Positions 28,388-38,550 are shown, counted from the first letter of the stretch. The stretch: DNA of 64,000 bases from Lactobacillus crispatus (GCF_018987235.1 NZ_CP072197.1:1674001-1738000), one strand, 5' to 3'. Numbers and translations: made by a program. The notes: generated by a model from the letters alone, not told the origin.

Positions 28388-30268
28388 TTAATGTTGTGAA
28401 GCACCGCTAGTTGCATCATTTTCTTGATGATCTTCATAGGCAGTATTGGCAGCAATTCGACCAAAAGTGAAAATATCTGCCAAGGAGTTACCACCCAAAC
28501 GATTACCAGCATGAATGCCACCAGCATTTTCACCAGCAGAATATAGGCCATCAATAATTTGACCATCTTTATTCAAAACATGTGCCTTAGTATCAATTAC
28601 TAAGCCGCCCATAGTGTGGTGAATAGCAGGCTTTCTCGGAGTAGCATAGAATGGTGCAACTTCACATTTGAGGCCTAATACATTCTTATGGAAGTCTGGA
28701 TCCTCGCCACGATCAACGTAAGAATTATAATCCTGGATAGTTTTAACCAAAACTGCTGGATTCATTCCAATTTGTTTTGCCAAATCTTCAAGCGTATCAG
28801 CTCTAAACAAGGTTCCAGCCTTAACTTGCGCATCAAGTGACTCTTGGGTTGTATTGTAAGCAGTGTCCTTAATCTTATCGTCCGCAATTTGATAAATCAA
28901 ACCACCATTTTCGATAACTGCCTTAGCCAAAACATCCCGTTCCGCAAATTCATTAACAAACCTCTTACCCTTTTTGTTAACCATAATATAGTTAGCAGGC
29001 GGAGTTACAACACCAGTGAAAAGCTCACCGGTCTTTGGATCAGCTACTGGCATTAATTGGATAAAGCCCATACCGAATAAGTCTGCACCAGCTTCAAGAC
29101 CTAAGTTAATCCCATCGCCAGTAATTGCAGGTGAATTAGTTGTTGTACTATCGTCTGCAATGTTTGGCCAATAGGTATTGTATTTTTGAACCATCTTAGT
29201 ATTGGCACCAAAGCCACCTGCCGTTAAAATTACTGCCTTAGCATGCACAGTCAAAGTACTACTGTCAGCGCGTGTTGCAATTACACCGCGTACTTTGCCA
29301 TCTTCAATAATTAGTTTTTCAACACGAGTTTCAAGATATGGATCGACACCATGCTCTCTTATCCAATCACCCAAAACGTGAATAAAGGCATAACCTAATG
29401 GCTCTACTGGCTTATGACCTCTGCGCCACAAACCACCAACTGGTTCTGTAACTTGAGAATTATCAAACTTAACACCCAAATCTTGGAGCCATTTAACAGA
29501 ATTTAAAGCATTAGTTACCAATTCATGTACCAAAGCATATTTACCATGAATTTCGTTACCTTTTAAATCCGTCCTTTTACCACCTAAATAAGTTTGAATT
29601 TCATGGAGTAAAGTCGAATCAAATAAATAATCTGTACCAGAATCAATATATTCTTTGATTTGTCTTTGTAATCTTTCAAAATCAAAGCGGTATTCTAAAT
29701 CAATTTGTTCAATTGGCGTATTAGCCAAGTCTTCTAAAGTCTGTTTTTCACCAGGAAGAGCCTTAAATTTACTTTGCCATTCTGGTTCAGCCGCATTCAT
29801 TGGACCACCAGCACGGCTAGTATTACCACCGATCTGTGGATACTTTTCGAGAACAGCCACCCTTTCACCATGTTGAATTGAGCGAACTGCAGCTGCTAGA
29901 CCAGCGCCACCTGCACCAACTACAGCTACATCAACAGTAATTTCTTCATCTTCTACCTTTGTAGCAGCGGGCTTTTCACGGTTTTTCCATTCGGTTGAAT
30001 CGCCGCCTGCTTCATCAATTGCTTCGGCTACGCCATCAATCACACCATGACTGGAAATAGTCGCGCCACTGACCGCATCAACGTTTAAAGTTTGATTTTC
30101 CACAATTGTTTTAGGCAAACGTCTAAATACTTCATCGGCTACTCCCTTAGTTTCACCTGATGAATCTACTTTGATTGAAGTAACTTTATCGCCATCAATG
30201 TCAACTTCCATTGGCATTGATTCGGAACCATGACCTTTAGCTTTTACTTGATATTTTCCTGACTTCAT
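28388..30268 (-). CDS. FMN-binding FAD reductase (fumarate/urocanate reductase type)
   Basis: The 626-residue soluble enzyme starts with an FMN_bind domain (about 10-85) holding the flavinylation motif DAVSGAT (64-70), followed by an FAD_binding_2 domain ([17 protein letters not shown], about 114-130). The active-site-like segments [11 protein letters not shown] and [10 protein letters not shown] match the Arg and His positions of soluble fumarate reductases. It should reduce an unsaturated acid using FAD fed by covalent FMN. The C-terminal tail ends DATSGAS-QH (618-626), a second motif-like sequence. There is no secretion signal. Confidence 0.88.
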   Translation of the reverse strand: MKSGKYQVKAKGHGSESMPMEVDIDGDKVTSIKVDSSGETKGVADEVFRRLPKTIVENQTLNVDAVSGATISSHGVIDGVAEAIDEAGGDSTEWKNREKPAATKVEDEEITVDVAVVGAGGAGLAAAVRSIQHGERVAVLEKYPQIGGNTSRAGGPMNAAEPEWQSKFKALPGEKQTLEDLANTPIEQIDLEYRFDFERLQRQIKEYIDSGTDYLFDSTLLHEIQTYLGGKRTDLKGNEIHGKYALVHELVTNALNSVKWLQDLGVKFDNSQVTEPVGGLWRRGHKPVEPLGYAFIHVLGDWIREHGVDPYLETRVEKLIIEDGKVRGVIATRADSSTLTVHAKAVILTAGGFGANTKMVQKYNTYWPNIADDSTTTNSPAITGDGINLGLEAGADLFGMGFIQLMPVADPKTGELFTGVVTPPANYIMVNKKGKRFVNEFAERDVLAKAVIENGGLIYQIADDKIKDTAYNTTQESLDAQVKAGTLFRADTLEDLAKQIGMNPAVLVKTIQDYNSYVDRGEDPDFHKNVLGLKCEVAPFYATPRKPAIHHTMGGLVIDTKAHVLNKDGQIIDGLYSAGENAGGIHAGNRLGGNSLADIFTFGRIAANTAYEDHQENDATSGASQH

Positions 30269-30356
30269 TGTTTACACCTCTAATAAGTTTAATTTTATCC
30301 ACAAGTTAATATTAGTGCGTCATCTGTTGATGTATCAAATATCAATTTCACTATAC

Positions 30357-30380
30357 TTTCATAACAAAATTATTATGAAA
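30357..30380. promoter_or_regulatory. Operator-like dyad upstream of reductase
   Basis: Arms TTTCATAA and TTATGAAA are perfect inverted repeats separated by 8 bp, next to a minus-strand TATAGT that could be the -10 box. It lies 89 bp before the reductase start. The regulator is unknown. Confidence 0.4.
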
Positions 30381-30468
30381 TAACTATGTTTCGTTCTCCA
30401 AATAAAAAAAGCTTAATGCAAATAGTTATCCACATTAAACTTTTTAATTGCATGCTTTAATTAATAAA

Positions 30469-31503
30469 CTGAAACTTGAAAGCTAAGATTAACGCTCCTT
30501 CCCCGCGCCTCTTGGCTTTTTCTTATCAAAAATAAAAACGCAGGATCTCTCTGCGTTATACTTTAAGTGTCGAAATAAAAAGTAAAGGAGATCCTACGCA
30601 ATGAACAGTATAGAACAAATCGACACAGAAAACGATACTAAATCCTTAATTTCTTCATTTATCAAACTAATCGGTCTAGCTAAGTTAACTAAACAAGTCA
30701 ACTTTAAGCGTAAATCTACCGTTTCATTAACCATGATCATCTCTTGGTTGATGTCAGTACACTTTGCTCGGCTTTCCTTATTCAGAGCTAAGAGTGACAA
30801 GCGTTTTTCCGTTAGAACTGCTCGCAATGTACTTAACGATGGAAGAATCAACTGGCAAAAACTATTATGCTTGATTGCAGCTCGGCTCATTGGCTGCTTC
30901 AAACATCCGTAAAAAGAAACATTATCTTTATTCAAGCATAGTTGAGGCTCAATATCATGGACATAGCTTTTTATTAAAGCTCGTCTTTGTCTCCAACCGT
31001 GGAAACAAGAACAAGTATTTGGTTTTAGCTACTATTCAGACAAAGCTTAGACCTGAAGAAATCGTCCAACTTTATGGCCGTAGATGGCAAATTAAAACAT
31101 ATTTTAAGACGTCTAAGCAATATCTTACTCTAGATAAATCTCAAGCTCAAAGCTATGACGGCCAATGTGGCTATATCGCAGTTACAGCAATAACTTATGA
31201 TCTATTGGCCTGGCAGGAAAGACAAAATACAGATGATAAGACAATCGGAGATTTATTCTATCTAATGAACGAATCCTTACCTGATATTAGATTCGTAGAT
31301 GCATTGGTCTACTTAATTTCAGAATTAAAAGAGCTTAAACAGAATAGTTTTGAAAAGATAGATGAAGTAATCAATGACTTTATTAACCAACTGCCACGAT
31401 TCATACAAATTGCACTGAAACAGATCATATAAAAACTAATTACGTCTAGAAAAGCTCAATAGTGACAGGACTTGAGCTTGATTTTGGTGCTTTCAAGTTT
31501 CAG
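30469..31503 (+). mobile_element. Internally deleted IS4-type element
   Basis: A 15-bp perfect inverted repeat, CTGAAACTTGAAAGC at 30469-30483 and its mirror at 31489-31503, bounds 1035 bp containing transposase pieces. No target duplication is evident. It lies between two paralogous reductase genes and ends 10 bp from the second one's stop codon. Confidence 0.75.
30601..31432 (+). pseudogene. IS4-family transposase with internal deletion and frameshift
   Basis: The N-terminal piece (30601-30912, containing SLTMIISWLMSVHF) stops after CFKHP. The C-terminal piece continues in another frame to 31432, containing LYGRRWQIKTYFKTSKQYL. The middle of the transposase, which carries the two Asp residues of the DDE triad, is missing. 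In the Y-(2)-R-(3)-E-(6)-K signature the Glu appears as Lys (QIK instead of QIE). The element is therefore non-autonomous. Confidence 0.8.
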
Positions 31504-31512
31504 ATATTTAAA

Positions 31513-33282
31513 TTAAGCTTCAGAGGCGCCTGATACAGCATCTGCTTCTTGTTCATTTGAAACAGTAGAATAATTATAATTGGTATTATCCGCAGCAGTC
31601 GTACCTGCAACAAAACCAGAAGCATAGCTCCAAGAATTCATCATACTTGGCATTGAATCATGACCATTAGCACCACCAACAATTTCTCCTGCAGCATAGA
31701 AGTTACTTACGGGATTCATATCATTGTCAAGAAGCTGCATTTGATCAGTAGTTTCATATCCACCCAAAGTTGTGCAGAACAGAAGTTTTTGTTCAATTAC
31801 ATAATATGTATCGCCTTCGAATTCATGCATAAACTTCTTGTCTCTACCAAACTCAGGATCATAATCTGCTTTAACATCTTCAGTATAGTTATCAACAGTT
31901 TCCTTCAGCGTTTGATAATCAATACCTGCTTTTTCTGCCACGGTCTTCAAGTCGCCTTTGACCAGAACTGGACTCTTCTCGCCATTCAAATCAAAGAATG
32001 ATTGAACTTCTTCTTTGGTAAAGCCATACTTAAGCATTAATTCATAGAAACGGTCCCAGGTTCTTTGATCCATGACAATGTAAGCTACCTTACCCTTTTG
32101 TTCGGCAATCGCATCCCTAAAATGCGTATAAGGTGCAGATTCGTTAACTATTCTCTTACCATCAGTATTAACAAAAATAGCCCCCATATCGGTCGCCTCT
32201 TTAGTTGAATAAGTTGTTAGCTTAGCAATACCAGGTTCAACTTCCAATCCATGTGGATATACCTTATACCAGTCTAAGTTACGAGTAACCAAATTCATAT
32301 TTTTGGCAAAATCAAAATAATCACCAGTTGAAGTCATTGGACCATAATATGGAATATCAGTCTTATGAGCCTGATAATCACGTGCACCCCAACCACCAGC
32401 AGCTAAAACAAGTGACTTGAAATTGACATTAATTGTCTGGTGCTTGCCTTCAGCGGTTAAAGATACCAGTTTGCCAGCCTTATCTTTATTCAACTTTTCA
32501 ACACGGGTATCTAAGATAATTTGTCCGCCTTTTTTTTCAAATGCCTCAGCCGCCTTAGTCACTAATTCATATGAGCTTTCACTAGGCATTTCAATTTGAC
32601 GATTTACACTATGTTCAACTGTTTGGGTTTCCGCTTTTTGATAAGTCAAATTTGCAAATTCAGTAATAAAGTCTACGGCCCTACCAATATTGTTAGCTAA
32701 TAACTTTGACAAGATTGGATAATTGGTACCGCGGCATTCACGAGTAATATCTTCAACTAGTCTATTTGGCGAATCCTTCTTTGCCGTTTCACCAAATAAT
32801 TCTGCAGAAACTTTAGAGCCAGTTCCTACAACATTTGAGCCATTTAAAATAGTTGCTCCACCTAAATAGCCATTTTTTTCAAGTACAACTACTTTTTTAC
32901 CCATCGAAAGAGCACGACTTGCCGCCATTAACCCGGCCATACCGGAGCCAATTACAGCCACATCAACATTTAGTTGCCTTTCTTCATGTACGACTTCTGG
33001 CTTTTTTCCGTCAAGAGCAATGTTATTTTCGGCTAATGCTTTTTTACCAGAATCTAGCATTGCTTGAGTCATCAATGATGCCCCAGAAACAGCGTCCACG
33101 TCAAAACTTTGATTATCAATAATATTTTTCTTTAATTTACCAAAAGCTTGATTAAAAATTGCAGGAGTTTCCGAATTCTTGGTTACTTTGACATCGCTAA
33201 TTTTATTGTTTTCTAAGTCAATCTCAAAATCAATTTGACCATTGCGACCATCTGCTTGAGCTTTAATAGTTTGTTTGGTCAT
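31513..33282 (-). CDS. FMN-binding FAD reductase paralogue
   Basis: The 589-residue protein has the same layout as its neighbour: FMN_bind domain (about 5-80, DAVSGAS at 63-69) and FAD_binding_2 domain (VAVIGSGMAGLMAASRA, about 108-124). The FAD end motif is AAGEIVGGANGHDSMPSMM. The segment matching the neighbour's HHTMGG reads CTTLGG, so the substrate site differs. The C-terminus ends DAVSGAS-EA (581-589), again a flavinylation-like motif. It probably reduces a different enoate. Confidence 0.87.
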   Translation of the reverse strand: MTKQTIKAQADGRNGQIDFEIDLENNKISDVKVTKNSETPAIFNQAFGKLKKNIIDNQSFDVDAVSGASLMTQAMLDSGKKALAENNIALDGKKPEVVHEERQLNVDVAVIGSGMAGLMAASRALSMGKKVVVLEKNGYLGGATILNGSNVVGTGSKVSAELFGETAKKDSPNRLVEDITRECRGTNYPILSKLLANNIGRAVDFITEFANLTYQKAETQTVEHSVNRQIEMPSESSYELVTKAAEAFEKKGGQIILDTRVEKLNKDKAGKLVSLTAEGKHQTINVNFKSLVLAAGGWGARDYQAHKTDIPYYGPMTSTGDYFDFAKNMNLVTRNLDWYKVYPHGLEVEPGIAKLTTYSTKEATDMGAIFVNTDGKRIVNESAPYTHFRDAIAEQKGKVAYIVMDQRTWDRFYELMLKYGFTKEEVQSFFDLNGEKSPVLVKGDLKTVAEKAGIDYQTLKETVDNYTEDVKADYDPEFGRDKKFMHEFEGDTYYVIEQKLLFCTTLGGYETTDQMQLLDNDMNPVSNFYAAGEIVGGANGHDSMPSMMNSWSYASGFVAGTTAADNTNYNYSTVSNEQEADAVSGASEA

Positions 33283-33405
33283 AAAAACTACTCCTTTACT
33301 TGTTCTTTTTACTAAACCGCCTACATTATAACCACAATATTAAATCTAAAAAATAAATTTAATTTGATATTTTAATAGAATTTTTTTATCAAAAGCAGTA
33401 AATAA

Positions 33406-33431
33406 AAGCGAGTGATCATTCTCACTCGCTT
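33406..33431 (-). terminator. Terminator of hpt
   Basis: Arms AAGCGAGTG and CACTCGCTT with an 8-base loop and a minus-strand T-rich tail. Confidence 0.8.
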
Positions 33432-33454
33432 GATTCTTTATCTAATTTTCATCC

Positions 33455-34024
33455 TTATTTATTAGCGTAATGTTGAATAACTTCTGGCTTCAATACCCCA
33501 ACATAAGGAAGGTTACGATACATATTTAAAAAGTCCAAACCATAACCCACTACGAATTCATTGCCAACCTTTGAACCATAATATTCTAATTCAACATCGG
33601 TAGTTCTTCTGGCTTCCTTATTTAGCATTGCACAACACTTAACGCTCTTAGCGCCACGTGCCATAATGTGTTCTTTCATGAATTTCAAAGTTAAACCCGT
33701 ATCAACGATATCTTCGACAATTAAAACATCGCGATCCTTCACGTCAGTTACCAAATCTGATACTATCTTGACCTTACCAGTTGACTCAAAGCCATCACCA
33801 TAACTAGAAACATCGAGAAAATCCAGTTGATGTGCTACGTCCATTTGTCGAGTTAAGTCAGTCAAGAAGTAAATTGCACCCTTCAAAGCCCCAACAACTA
33901 CCGGCTTTTTACCAGCATAGTCCTCAGTTAATTGCTTACCTAAACGGACGCACATCTCATGAATGTCATCTTCTGTGAATAATTTGTGATCTATAATTTG
34001 GTCAATATTGTCGCCTTTTGCCAT
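33455..34024 (-). CDS. hpt: Hypoxanthine phosphoribosyltransferase
   Basis: The 189-residue purine salvage enzyme converts hypoxanthine or guanine plus PRPP to nucleotides. The PRPP loop VLIVEDIVDTGLTL and flexible loop LDVSSYGDG are intact. In many Firmicutes hpt lies with tilS and ftsH; here it is alone with its own terminator. Confidence 0.93.
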   Translation of the reverse strand: MAKGDNIDQIIDHKLFTEDDIHEMCVRLGKQLTEDYAGKKPVVVGALKGAIYFLTDLTRQMDVAHQLDFLDVSSYGDGFESTGKVKIVSDLVTDVKDRDVLIVEDIVDTGLTLKFMKEHIMARGAKSVKCCAMLNKEARRTTDVELEYYGSKVGNEFVVGYGLDFLNMYRNLPYVGVLKPEVIQHYANK

Positions 34025-34092
34025 TTAATCTACCCTTCAATTCAATTTACATATATTATTCCTAATAAAAAGAATTATAACATCTTTAAACA

Positions 34093-34116
34093 AAAAAAGC
34101 GTCATTTTCAACGCTT
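34093..34116 (-). terminator. Terminator of CNNM/CorC transporter gene
   Basis: A short stem AGCGT/ACGCT followed on the minus strand by a T-run, 15 bp after the stop. Confidence 0.55.
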
Positions 34117-34130
34117 CCTCTGAATAATTT

Positions 34131-35489
34131 CTAATTTTCATCCTTTGATTGATCGCCTTTTTGATCTTTATCCTTAATCGGTTCAACGATAAACCAGCGC
34201 ATAAAGCCTTGTTCGATACTGTCTAAGGTAAACTTATATCCTTCAAGTTCAATTGATTCACCCTTTTTCAAGTTAGGATAATGTTCCATCATGTAACCAC
34301 CAATGGTAATAATATCGCTATCTTGAAAGGCCTTCAGATCTGTATGGAAGAAACGCTCAAAGTCATATAAAGTCGTCTTACCTGAAACATGAACTTGACC
34401 ATCCTTGTCCTTGATAATGTAATCATCTGAAACATCATCAATTTCATCCTTAACAGAACCGAAAAGCTCTTCATAAATATCCTTATCAGTAACGATCCCA
34501 CTAGTACCACCATATTCGTCAACTACTAAGACAATTGGTGTGTGCTTAGAAATCATCAAGTGCAAGATATCTTGAATTGGCATTGATTCAGGTACCGTGA
34601 TAATAGTTCTAATAATTCTTGTTACTGGTACGTTGCCATCAATTTGGCTTTGTTGCACAATGTCGTACGCATAAACATAACCCACAACGTCATCTTTATC
34701 ATTATCACGCACAACTGGAAAACGACTGTAGCCTTCTTCCAAGTATTTTTTCAAGGCATAGGCAATTGTATCAGTTGAATCAAGTACTGACAATCTTGTT
34801 CTGTCAGTCATGATATCCTTAGCAACCTTATCGTTTAATTCGAAGGCTCTTTCCATATAAGTTAAGTCTTCTTTATCAAGCGAACCACCATGAACCGCAT
34901 TACGTGACAACTTGATGATTTCAGATTGTGAATAAACTTCATTTTCTTCATCAGCTGGAGTAAAGCCCATCAATTTTAAGATTCCATTGGAGCTAGTATT
35001 TAATAGCCAAACGAATGGATAAACAATCGTATGGAAAATATGAAGTGGCGTAACGATCCCCATCATCATCGGTACTGGCTTGTCAATCGCAATATTCTTA
35101 GGCACAACTTCAGTTAAGACAACTTCCAAATAAGTTAATAAAACTACGCCTAAGATTGCACTAACTGACTTGATGAGTGATTCATTCATTGGCGTCAAAT
35201 GGAAAAGATCTTCCAAGATGGTTGCGAATGTATCAGCCGAGAACCAACCCAAGACTACACCAACCAAAGTGGTACCAACCTGAGTAGTTGACAAGTACTC
35301 ATTCAAGTTGTGCGTCATATGCAAAGCACGACGCAACTTTTTCTTATTTCCTTGACCCTTAGCAAGCATATCTTCGAGCTGACTTGGTCTAGTTTGAACT
35401 AACGCAAATTCCGCAGCAACAAAGAATGATGCAACGATAAATATTAATAATGTTGCAACTAAATTAGTTACTATTTGAGCTGGACTCAA
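34131..35489 (-). CDS. CNNM/CorC-type ion transporter (DUF21-CBS-CorC)
   Basis: The 452-residue membrane protein has an N-terminal DUF21 domain with about four helices (8-30, 65-85, 108-130 and 145-165), a CBS pair (DIMTDRTRLSVLDST and PIVLVVDEYGGTSGIVTDKD) and a C-terminal CorC/HlyC domain. Related CNNM/CorC proteins move Mg2+. It is the full-length counterpart of the short protein at 7269-8135. Confidence 0.9.
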   Translation of the reverse strand: MSPAQIVTNLVATLLIFIVASFFVAAEFALVQTRPSQLEDMLAKGQGNKKKLRRALHMTHNLNEYLSTTQVGTTLVGVVLGWFSADTFATILEDLFHLTPMNESLIKSVSAILGVVLLTYLEVVLTEVVPKNIAIDKPVPMMMGIVTPLHIFHTIVYPFVWLLNTSSNGILKLMGFTPADEENEVYSQSEIIKLSRNAVHGGSLDKEDLTYMERAFELNDKVAKDIMTDRTRLSVLDSTDTIAYALKKYLEEGYSRFPVVRDNDKDDVVGYVYAYDIVQQSQIDGNVPVTRIIRTIITVPESMPIQDILHLMISKHTPIVLVVDEYGGTSGIVTDKDIYEELFGSVKDEIDDVSDDYIIKDKDGQVHVSGKTTLYDFERFFHTDLKAFQDSDIITIGGYMMEHYPNLKKGESIELEGYKFTLDSIEQGFMRWFIVEPIKDKDQKGDQSKDEN

Positions 35490-35591
35490 AGTATTATCAC
35501 CTTTTTTTACAAATATATTACTAAAACCTATTTTACCATTTCTTGCCTAAAATAGTGCAGTTTTACACAAGGGATAACGGTTTTTTGTAAT

Positions 35592-36248
35592 TTATTCGAC
35601 CACCTTGTAAATTTCATTAAACGGTACACGCTTTGGAATAAATTTAGGATCATTAATTTCAGCATTCTTGTCGATATAGCCAACTGCAATTGCCATTCCG
35701 ACAGCTTCATCATCTGGAATTTGGGCATATTCTCTAACCAATTCTGGGTATGAAACCATTGAATGAGCTGGCATCACACCTAAGCCACGGTTAATGGCTA
35801 AAAGCATGATACTTTGTGCAAAAATTCCTAAGTCAAAAACGGACCAAGCTGGAGATTTCTTCGGAACCGTTAAAAAGATAATTGCTGGTGCATTGAACAT
35901 TGTTTTATTCGCATCATTAAATAATTGAAGCTTATTTCTGAAAAAGAAACTTTGGGATGCACCCATCGTAGCCATATTACGACTTGGATAAGTATCCCAG
36001 TCTAGTGATAGCATTGAAGCAAAATCTTCATGTGCAGCTTCTTTATCATCAATCTTTTTAGCTGAAGCAGCCTTAAACTTGCTTAAAGCATCCCCCATCA
36101 AAACATATGCACGCCATGGCTGAGAATTAAGCAATGAAGGTGATTGCTGTGCCATTTTAACGATTCCAGCAATTGTTTTTTCTTGTAATTTTCTATTAGT
36201 AAACTTCCGCGTTACATGTTCCTTTTCATAAACATCCTTAAAATTCAT
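35592..36248 (-). CDS. Nitroreductase-family protein
   Basis: The 218-residue FMN-dependent oxidoreductase has RKFTNRKL and AQQSPSLLNSQPWRAYVL at the N-terminus (FMN phosphate-binding region) and GLGVMPAHSMVSYPELVREYAQIPDDE later, all typical of the family. Such enzymes reduce nitroaromatics, quinones or flavins with NAD(P)H. The substrate is unknown. Confidence 0.9.
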   Translation of the reverse strand: MNFKDVYEKEHVTRKFTNRKLQEKTIAGIVKMAQQSPSLLNSQPWRAYVLMGDALSKFKAASAKKIDDKEAAHEDFASMLSLDWDTYPSRNMATMGASQSFFFRNKLQLFNDANKTMFNAPAIIFLTVPKKSPAWSVFDLGIFAQSIMLLAINRGLGVMPAHSMVSYPELVREYAQIPDDEAVGMAIAVGYIDKNAEINDPKFIPKRVPFNEIYKVVE

Positions 36249-36320
36249 TTTTCCTCAATTCCTTTTTGCTTATATAATAACAATCTATATTTTATTATAG
36301 TAAAAAAACTGTTAAAAAGC

Positions 36321-36587
36321 TTAATTATTGCTCTTTTCTTGCTTTTTCTTTTCTGCTGCCTGTTTTTTTAAATAAGCACTCATTGCAAGATCATTTTTTC
36401 GCATAGCAATAAACGCAGTAATGGTTAAAGTTAATCCGCCAAGACAAATCACAAGTAAGCCAATCGGAAACAAGAAGTCTGCTCCCTTAGGAATAAATGA
36501 TGCCTTAATTACCCAGCATGCTATACCAATTAACATCAAAACTATACCCACAATGACTGCCTTAGTGTTCGGTCGATATCTTTTCAT
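36321..36587 (-). CDS. Small two-helix membrane protein, 88 aa
   Basis: Two predicted helices (about 10-28 and 37-60) are followed by a highly basic Lys-rich tail (KKQAAEKKKQEKSNN). The function is unknown. It lies between the nitroreductase gene and the PTS IIA gene and is separated from the latter by a terminator. Confidence 0.6.
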   Translation of the reverse strand: MKRYRPNTKAVIVGIVLMLIGIACWVIKASFIPKGADFLFPIGLLVICLGGLTLTITAFIAMRKNDLAMSAYLKKQAAEKKKQEKSNN

Positions 36588-36621
36588 AAATGCCCTTCTT
36601 TCTTAATTAACATTCTAACAG

Positions 36622-36652
36622 AAAAAGCTTAGCTTCAACGTAGAAGCTAAGC
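36622..36652 (-). terminator. Terminator of PTS operon
   Basis: Arms GCTTAGCTTC and GAAGCTAAGC with a 6-base loop, followed on the minus strand by TTTTT, lie after the IIA gene. Confidence 0.85.
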
Positions 36653-36705
36653 CGAAAACTAGAGAAATAGTCGTTAAATTTTTACATGAGAGAGGGGAAA
36701 GTTGA

Positions 36706-37191
36706 CTATTTAAGTTCGATAGTTTGTACTTTTTGGGAATGTTCAACACTGCCTTTTTCAATCGAAGTAACTGACTTAATCAGGTCCATGTTGGTGTAGA
36801 CAACGATGCAGCTGTCATCGTATCCCTTGTCTGTAATCATTTGGAAATCCATTGTGGCTAAGGGTTGACCTTTCTTAACTTTATCGCCTTGACTAACATT
36901 CACTGTAAACGGAGCACCTTTTAGTTCAACAGTATCAAGACCCAAGTGAATCAAAAACTCAATACCTTGGTCATTCGTGATACCAATAGCATGTTTAGTT
37001 GGGAAAAGTGTGGAGATACTACCATCAACTGGTGCATAGATATGATTATCCTTAGGCTTGATAGCATAGCCATCACCTAACATCTTAGTTGAGAAGACAT
37101 CGTCTTTTACATCAGTAATTGGCATAATGTCGCCATCAACTACCGCATCTACTTCAATACCCTTATTCTTTTTCTTAAAGAAATTAAACAT
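36706..37191 (-). CDS. PTS glucose-family IIA component
   Basis: The 161-residue phosphocarrier passes phosphate from HPr to a IIB domain. The phosphorylated His is H82 in FLIHLGLDTVEL, with helper His H67 in PTKHAIGI, and APVDGSIS precedes them. As the last gene of the operon with the IIC-IIB-IIB permease, it is its likely partner. It resembles Crr. Confidence 0.93.
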   Translation of the reverse strand: MFNFFKKKNKGIEVDAVVDGDIMPITDVKDDVFSTKMLGDGYAIKPKDNHIYAPVDGSISTLFPTKHAIGITNDQGIEFLIHLGLDTVELKGAPFTVNVSQGDKVKKGQPLATMDFQMITDKGYDDSCIVVYTNMDLIKSVTSIEKGSVEHSQKVQTIELK

Positions 37192-37211
37192 AATTAATAA
37201 CCTCTGGATTT

Positions 37212-37709
37212 CTAAAATTCAAGTAATAATATCAACATAAAGCTTGCGAGTAATAAACCAGCTGCAGTAAGTGAAATTGCGATTATTACTCGACTAACAC
37301 CATCTTGCGTTTTCTTCAAAGCTTTTGCTCGATAAAAACCTAAGATAGCTAATACTACGCAAAGCAAGTTGCCAACAAAGAGCTGAGCAATCATCTGACT
37401 TCCCATCAAGAAGCGATAAGTCTGTCGATTGATTAAAAACTGCTTGTGGTTTAACAACATATAGTAGCCTAGTATGAAGTCAACGATAGCAACGATTGTA
37501 CTAATCGCAATCATCGGCTGCTTCATAATCATCATCCGAATCGATTGACCAGAAGCACCGCTTCGTAGTGCAATCATCGCCCAAAACAATAGTGGAGCAA
37601 TGAAAAGTACGTATGAATACCAAGTCAAAATCTTCTTAGTATCCAAGTGCATGCTTTCGGTTATTCGATCGATAAAGTTGCCAACTTTTCGTTTACTAAT
37701 TGCCCACAT
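37212..37709 (-). CDS. Four-helix membrane protein of PTS operon
   Basis: The 165-residue protein has four predicted helices (about 28-48, 62-85, 98-125 and 140-163). It overlaps the RpiR gene by 14 bp and lies 20 bp before the IIA gene, so it is part of the operon. I do not recognise the family. Confidence 0.7.
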   Translation of the reverse strand: MWAISKRKVGNFIDRITESMHLDTKKILTWYSYVLFIAPLLFWAMIALRSGASGQSIRMMIMKQPMIAISTIVAIVDFILGYYMLLNHKQFLINRQTYRFLMGSQMIAQLFVGNLLCVVLAILGFYRAKALKKTQDGVSRVIIAISLTAAGLLLASFMLILLLEF

Positions 37710-38505
37710 TGATCTCTACATCCTCTCCTTGACTCTGTTGCCAAGCTACATATTCACTAATTACCAAATCAATTAAGAAGTACGCTGGGGTAAAGGCAAC
37801 CTTCCCGCTCTTAAAGTCGGCATCATCAGTAAAGGCAATCGTTGGAAAATAAATGTTGTGCTGCACTAATGAAGCTAATTTATTTTGCTTCAGGTTAGTG
37901 AACGAAACATATTTGAATTTATCATTCACTAGTTCCAACTTAGTGATTTCCTCATTGATCGTTTTATTATCACCCGTAAACGAGATAATAAACAAAACAT
38001 CGCCTTTTTGAGCAAAGCGTCCCGCAGCTTTTAATTCCTCTAATGCTGATGGCAAAACAGTTGCATGCTTGCCAACTACAAACAATTCATGAGCCAAATA
38101 TTGTGCGATTAACTCTTGTTGCCAACCAGTAGAGTAAATGTAAATTGTCCCTGCATTATCTAAATCGCGATACAAGCTATTGAAATCACGTTGCTTGAAA
38201 TATTTCAGTACATCTAAATTTACTTTACTAAGTTCCCGCGCAAAATTATTTTCAATTTTGATTGGTTTTTGCTTCGATTCGGCTAATTCGACCAAATCAA
38301 ATTTAAGCTCACTGTAGCCACTTAGTCCTAGCTTTTTACATAACCGGAAAATTGCGGATTCGGATACATAAAGCTTTTTAGCTAATTTGGCTAAGCTTAA
38401 CTTGCTACAGTCTCTCGGATTATTTAGAACATATTGAACTATCTGTTTTTCAGAATCATTCAACTTATGACTATTGTCATAGACCATTGATCTCAAATTT
38501 GCCAT
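37696..38505 (-). CDS. RpiR/MurR-family regulator
   Basis: The 269-residue regulator has an N-terminal helix-turn-helix (about 15-75: KLSLAKLAKKLYVSESAIFRLCKKLGL) and a SIS sugar-phosphate-binding domain (about 105-240: IYIYSTGWQQELIAQY). It probably senses the phosphorylated sugar imported by the adjacent PTS. A GTG start at 38553 is possible, but the extra region contains a promoter-like AT palindrome and cre-like site, so the ATG at 38505 is preferred. Confidence 0.88.
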   Translation of the reverse strand: MANLRSMVYDNSHKLNDSEKQIVQYVLNNPRDCSKLSLAKLAKKLYVSESAIFRLCKKLGLSGYSELKFDLVELAESKQKPIKIENNFARELSKVNLDVLKYFKQRDFNSLYRDLDNAGTIYIYSTGWQQELIAQYLAHELFVVGKHATVLPSALEELKAAGRFAQKGDVLFIISFTGDNKTINEEITKLELVNDKFKYVSFTNLKQNKLASLVQHNIYFPTIAFTDDADFKSGKVAFTPAYFLIDLVISEYVAWQQSQGEDVEINVGN

Positions 38506-38523
38506 AATACCTGTGCCCTTATC

Positions 38524-38542
38524 AATATATAATTTATATATT
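38524..38542. promoter_or_regulatory. AT-rich 19-bp palindrome before rpiR-type gene
   Basis: Arms AATATATAA and TTATATATT around one central base. It could be a -10 region or autoregulatory operator. Confidence 0.4.
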
Positions 38543-38550
38543 AATGATAA

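Noticed and set aside
36621..36652. Riboswitch upstream of the small membrane protein
   Set aside because: The hairpin is followed by a T-run on the minus strand right after the PTS IIA gene, so it is a terminator.
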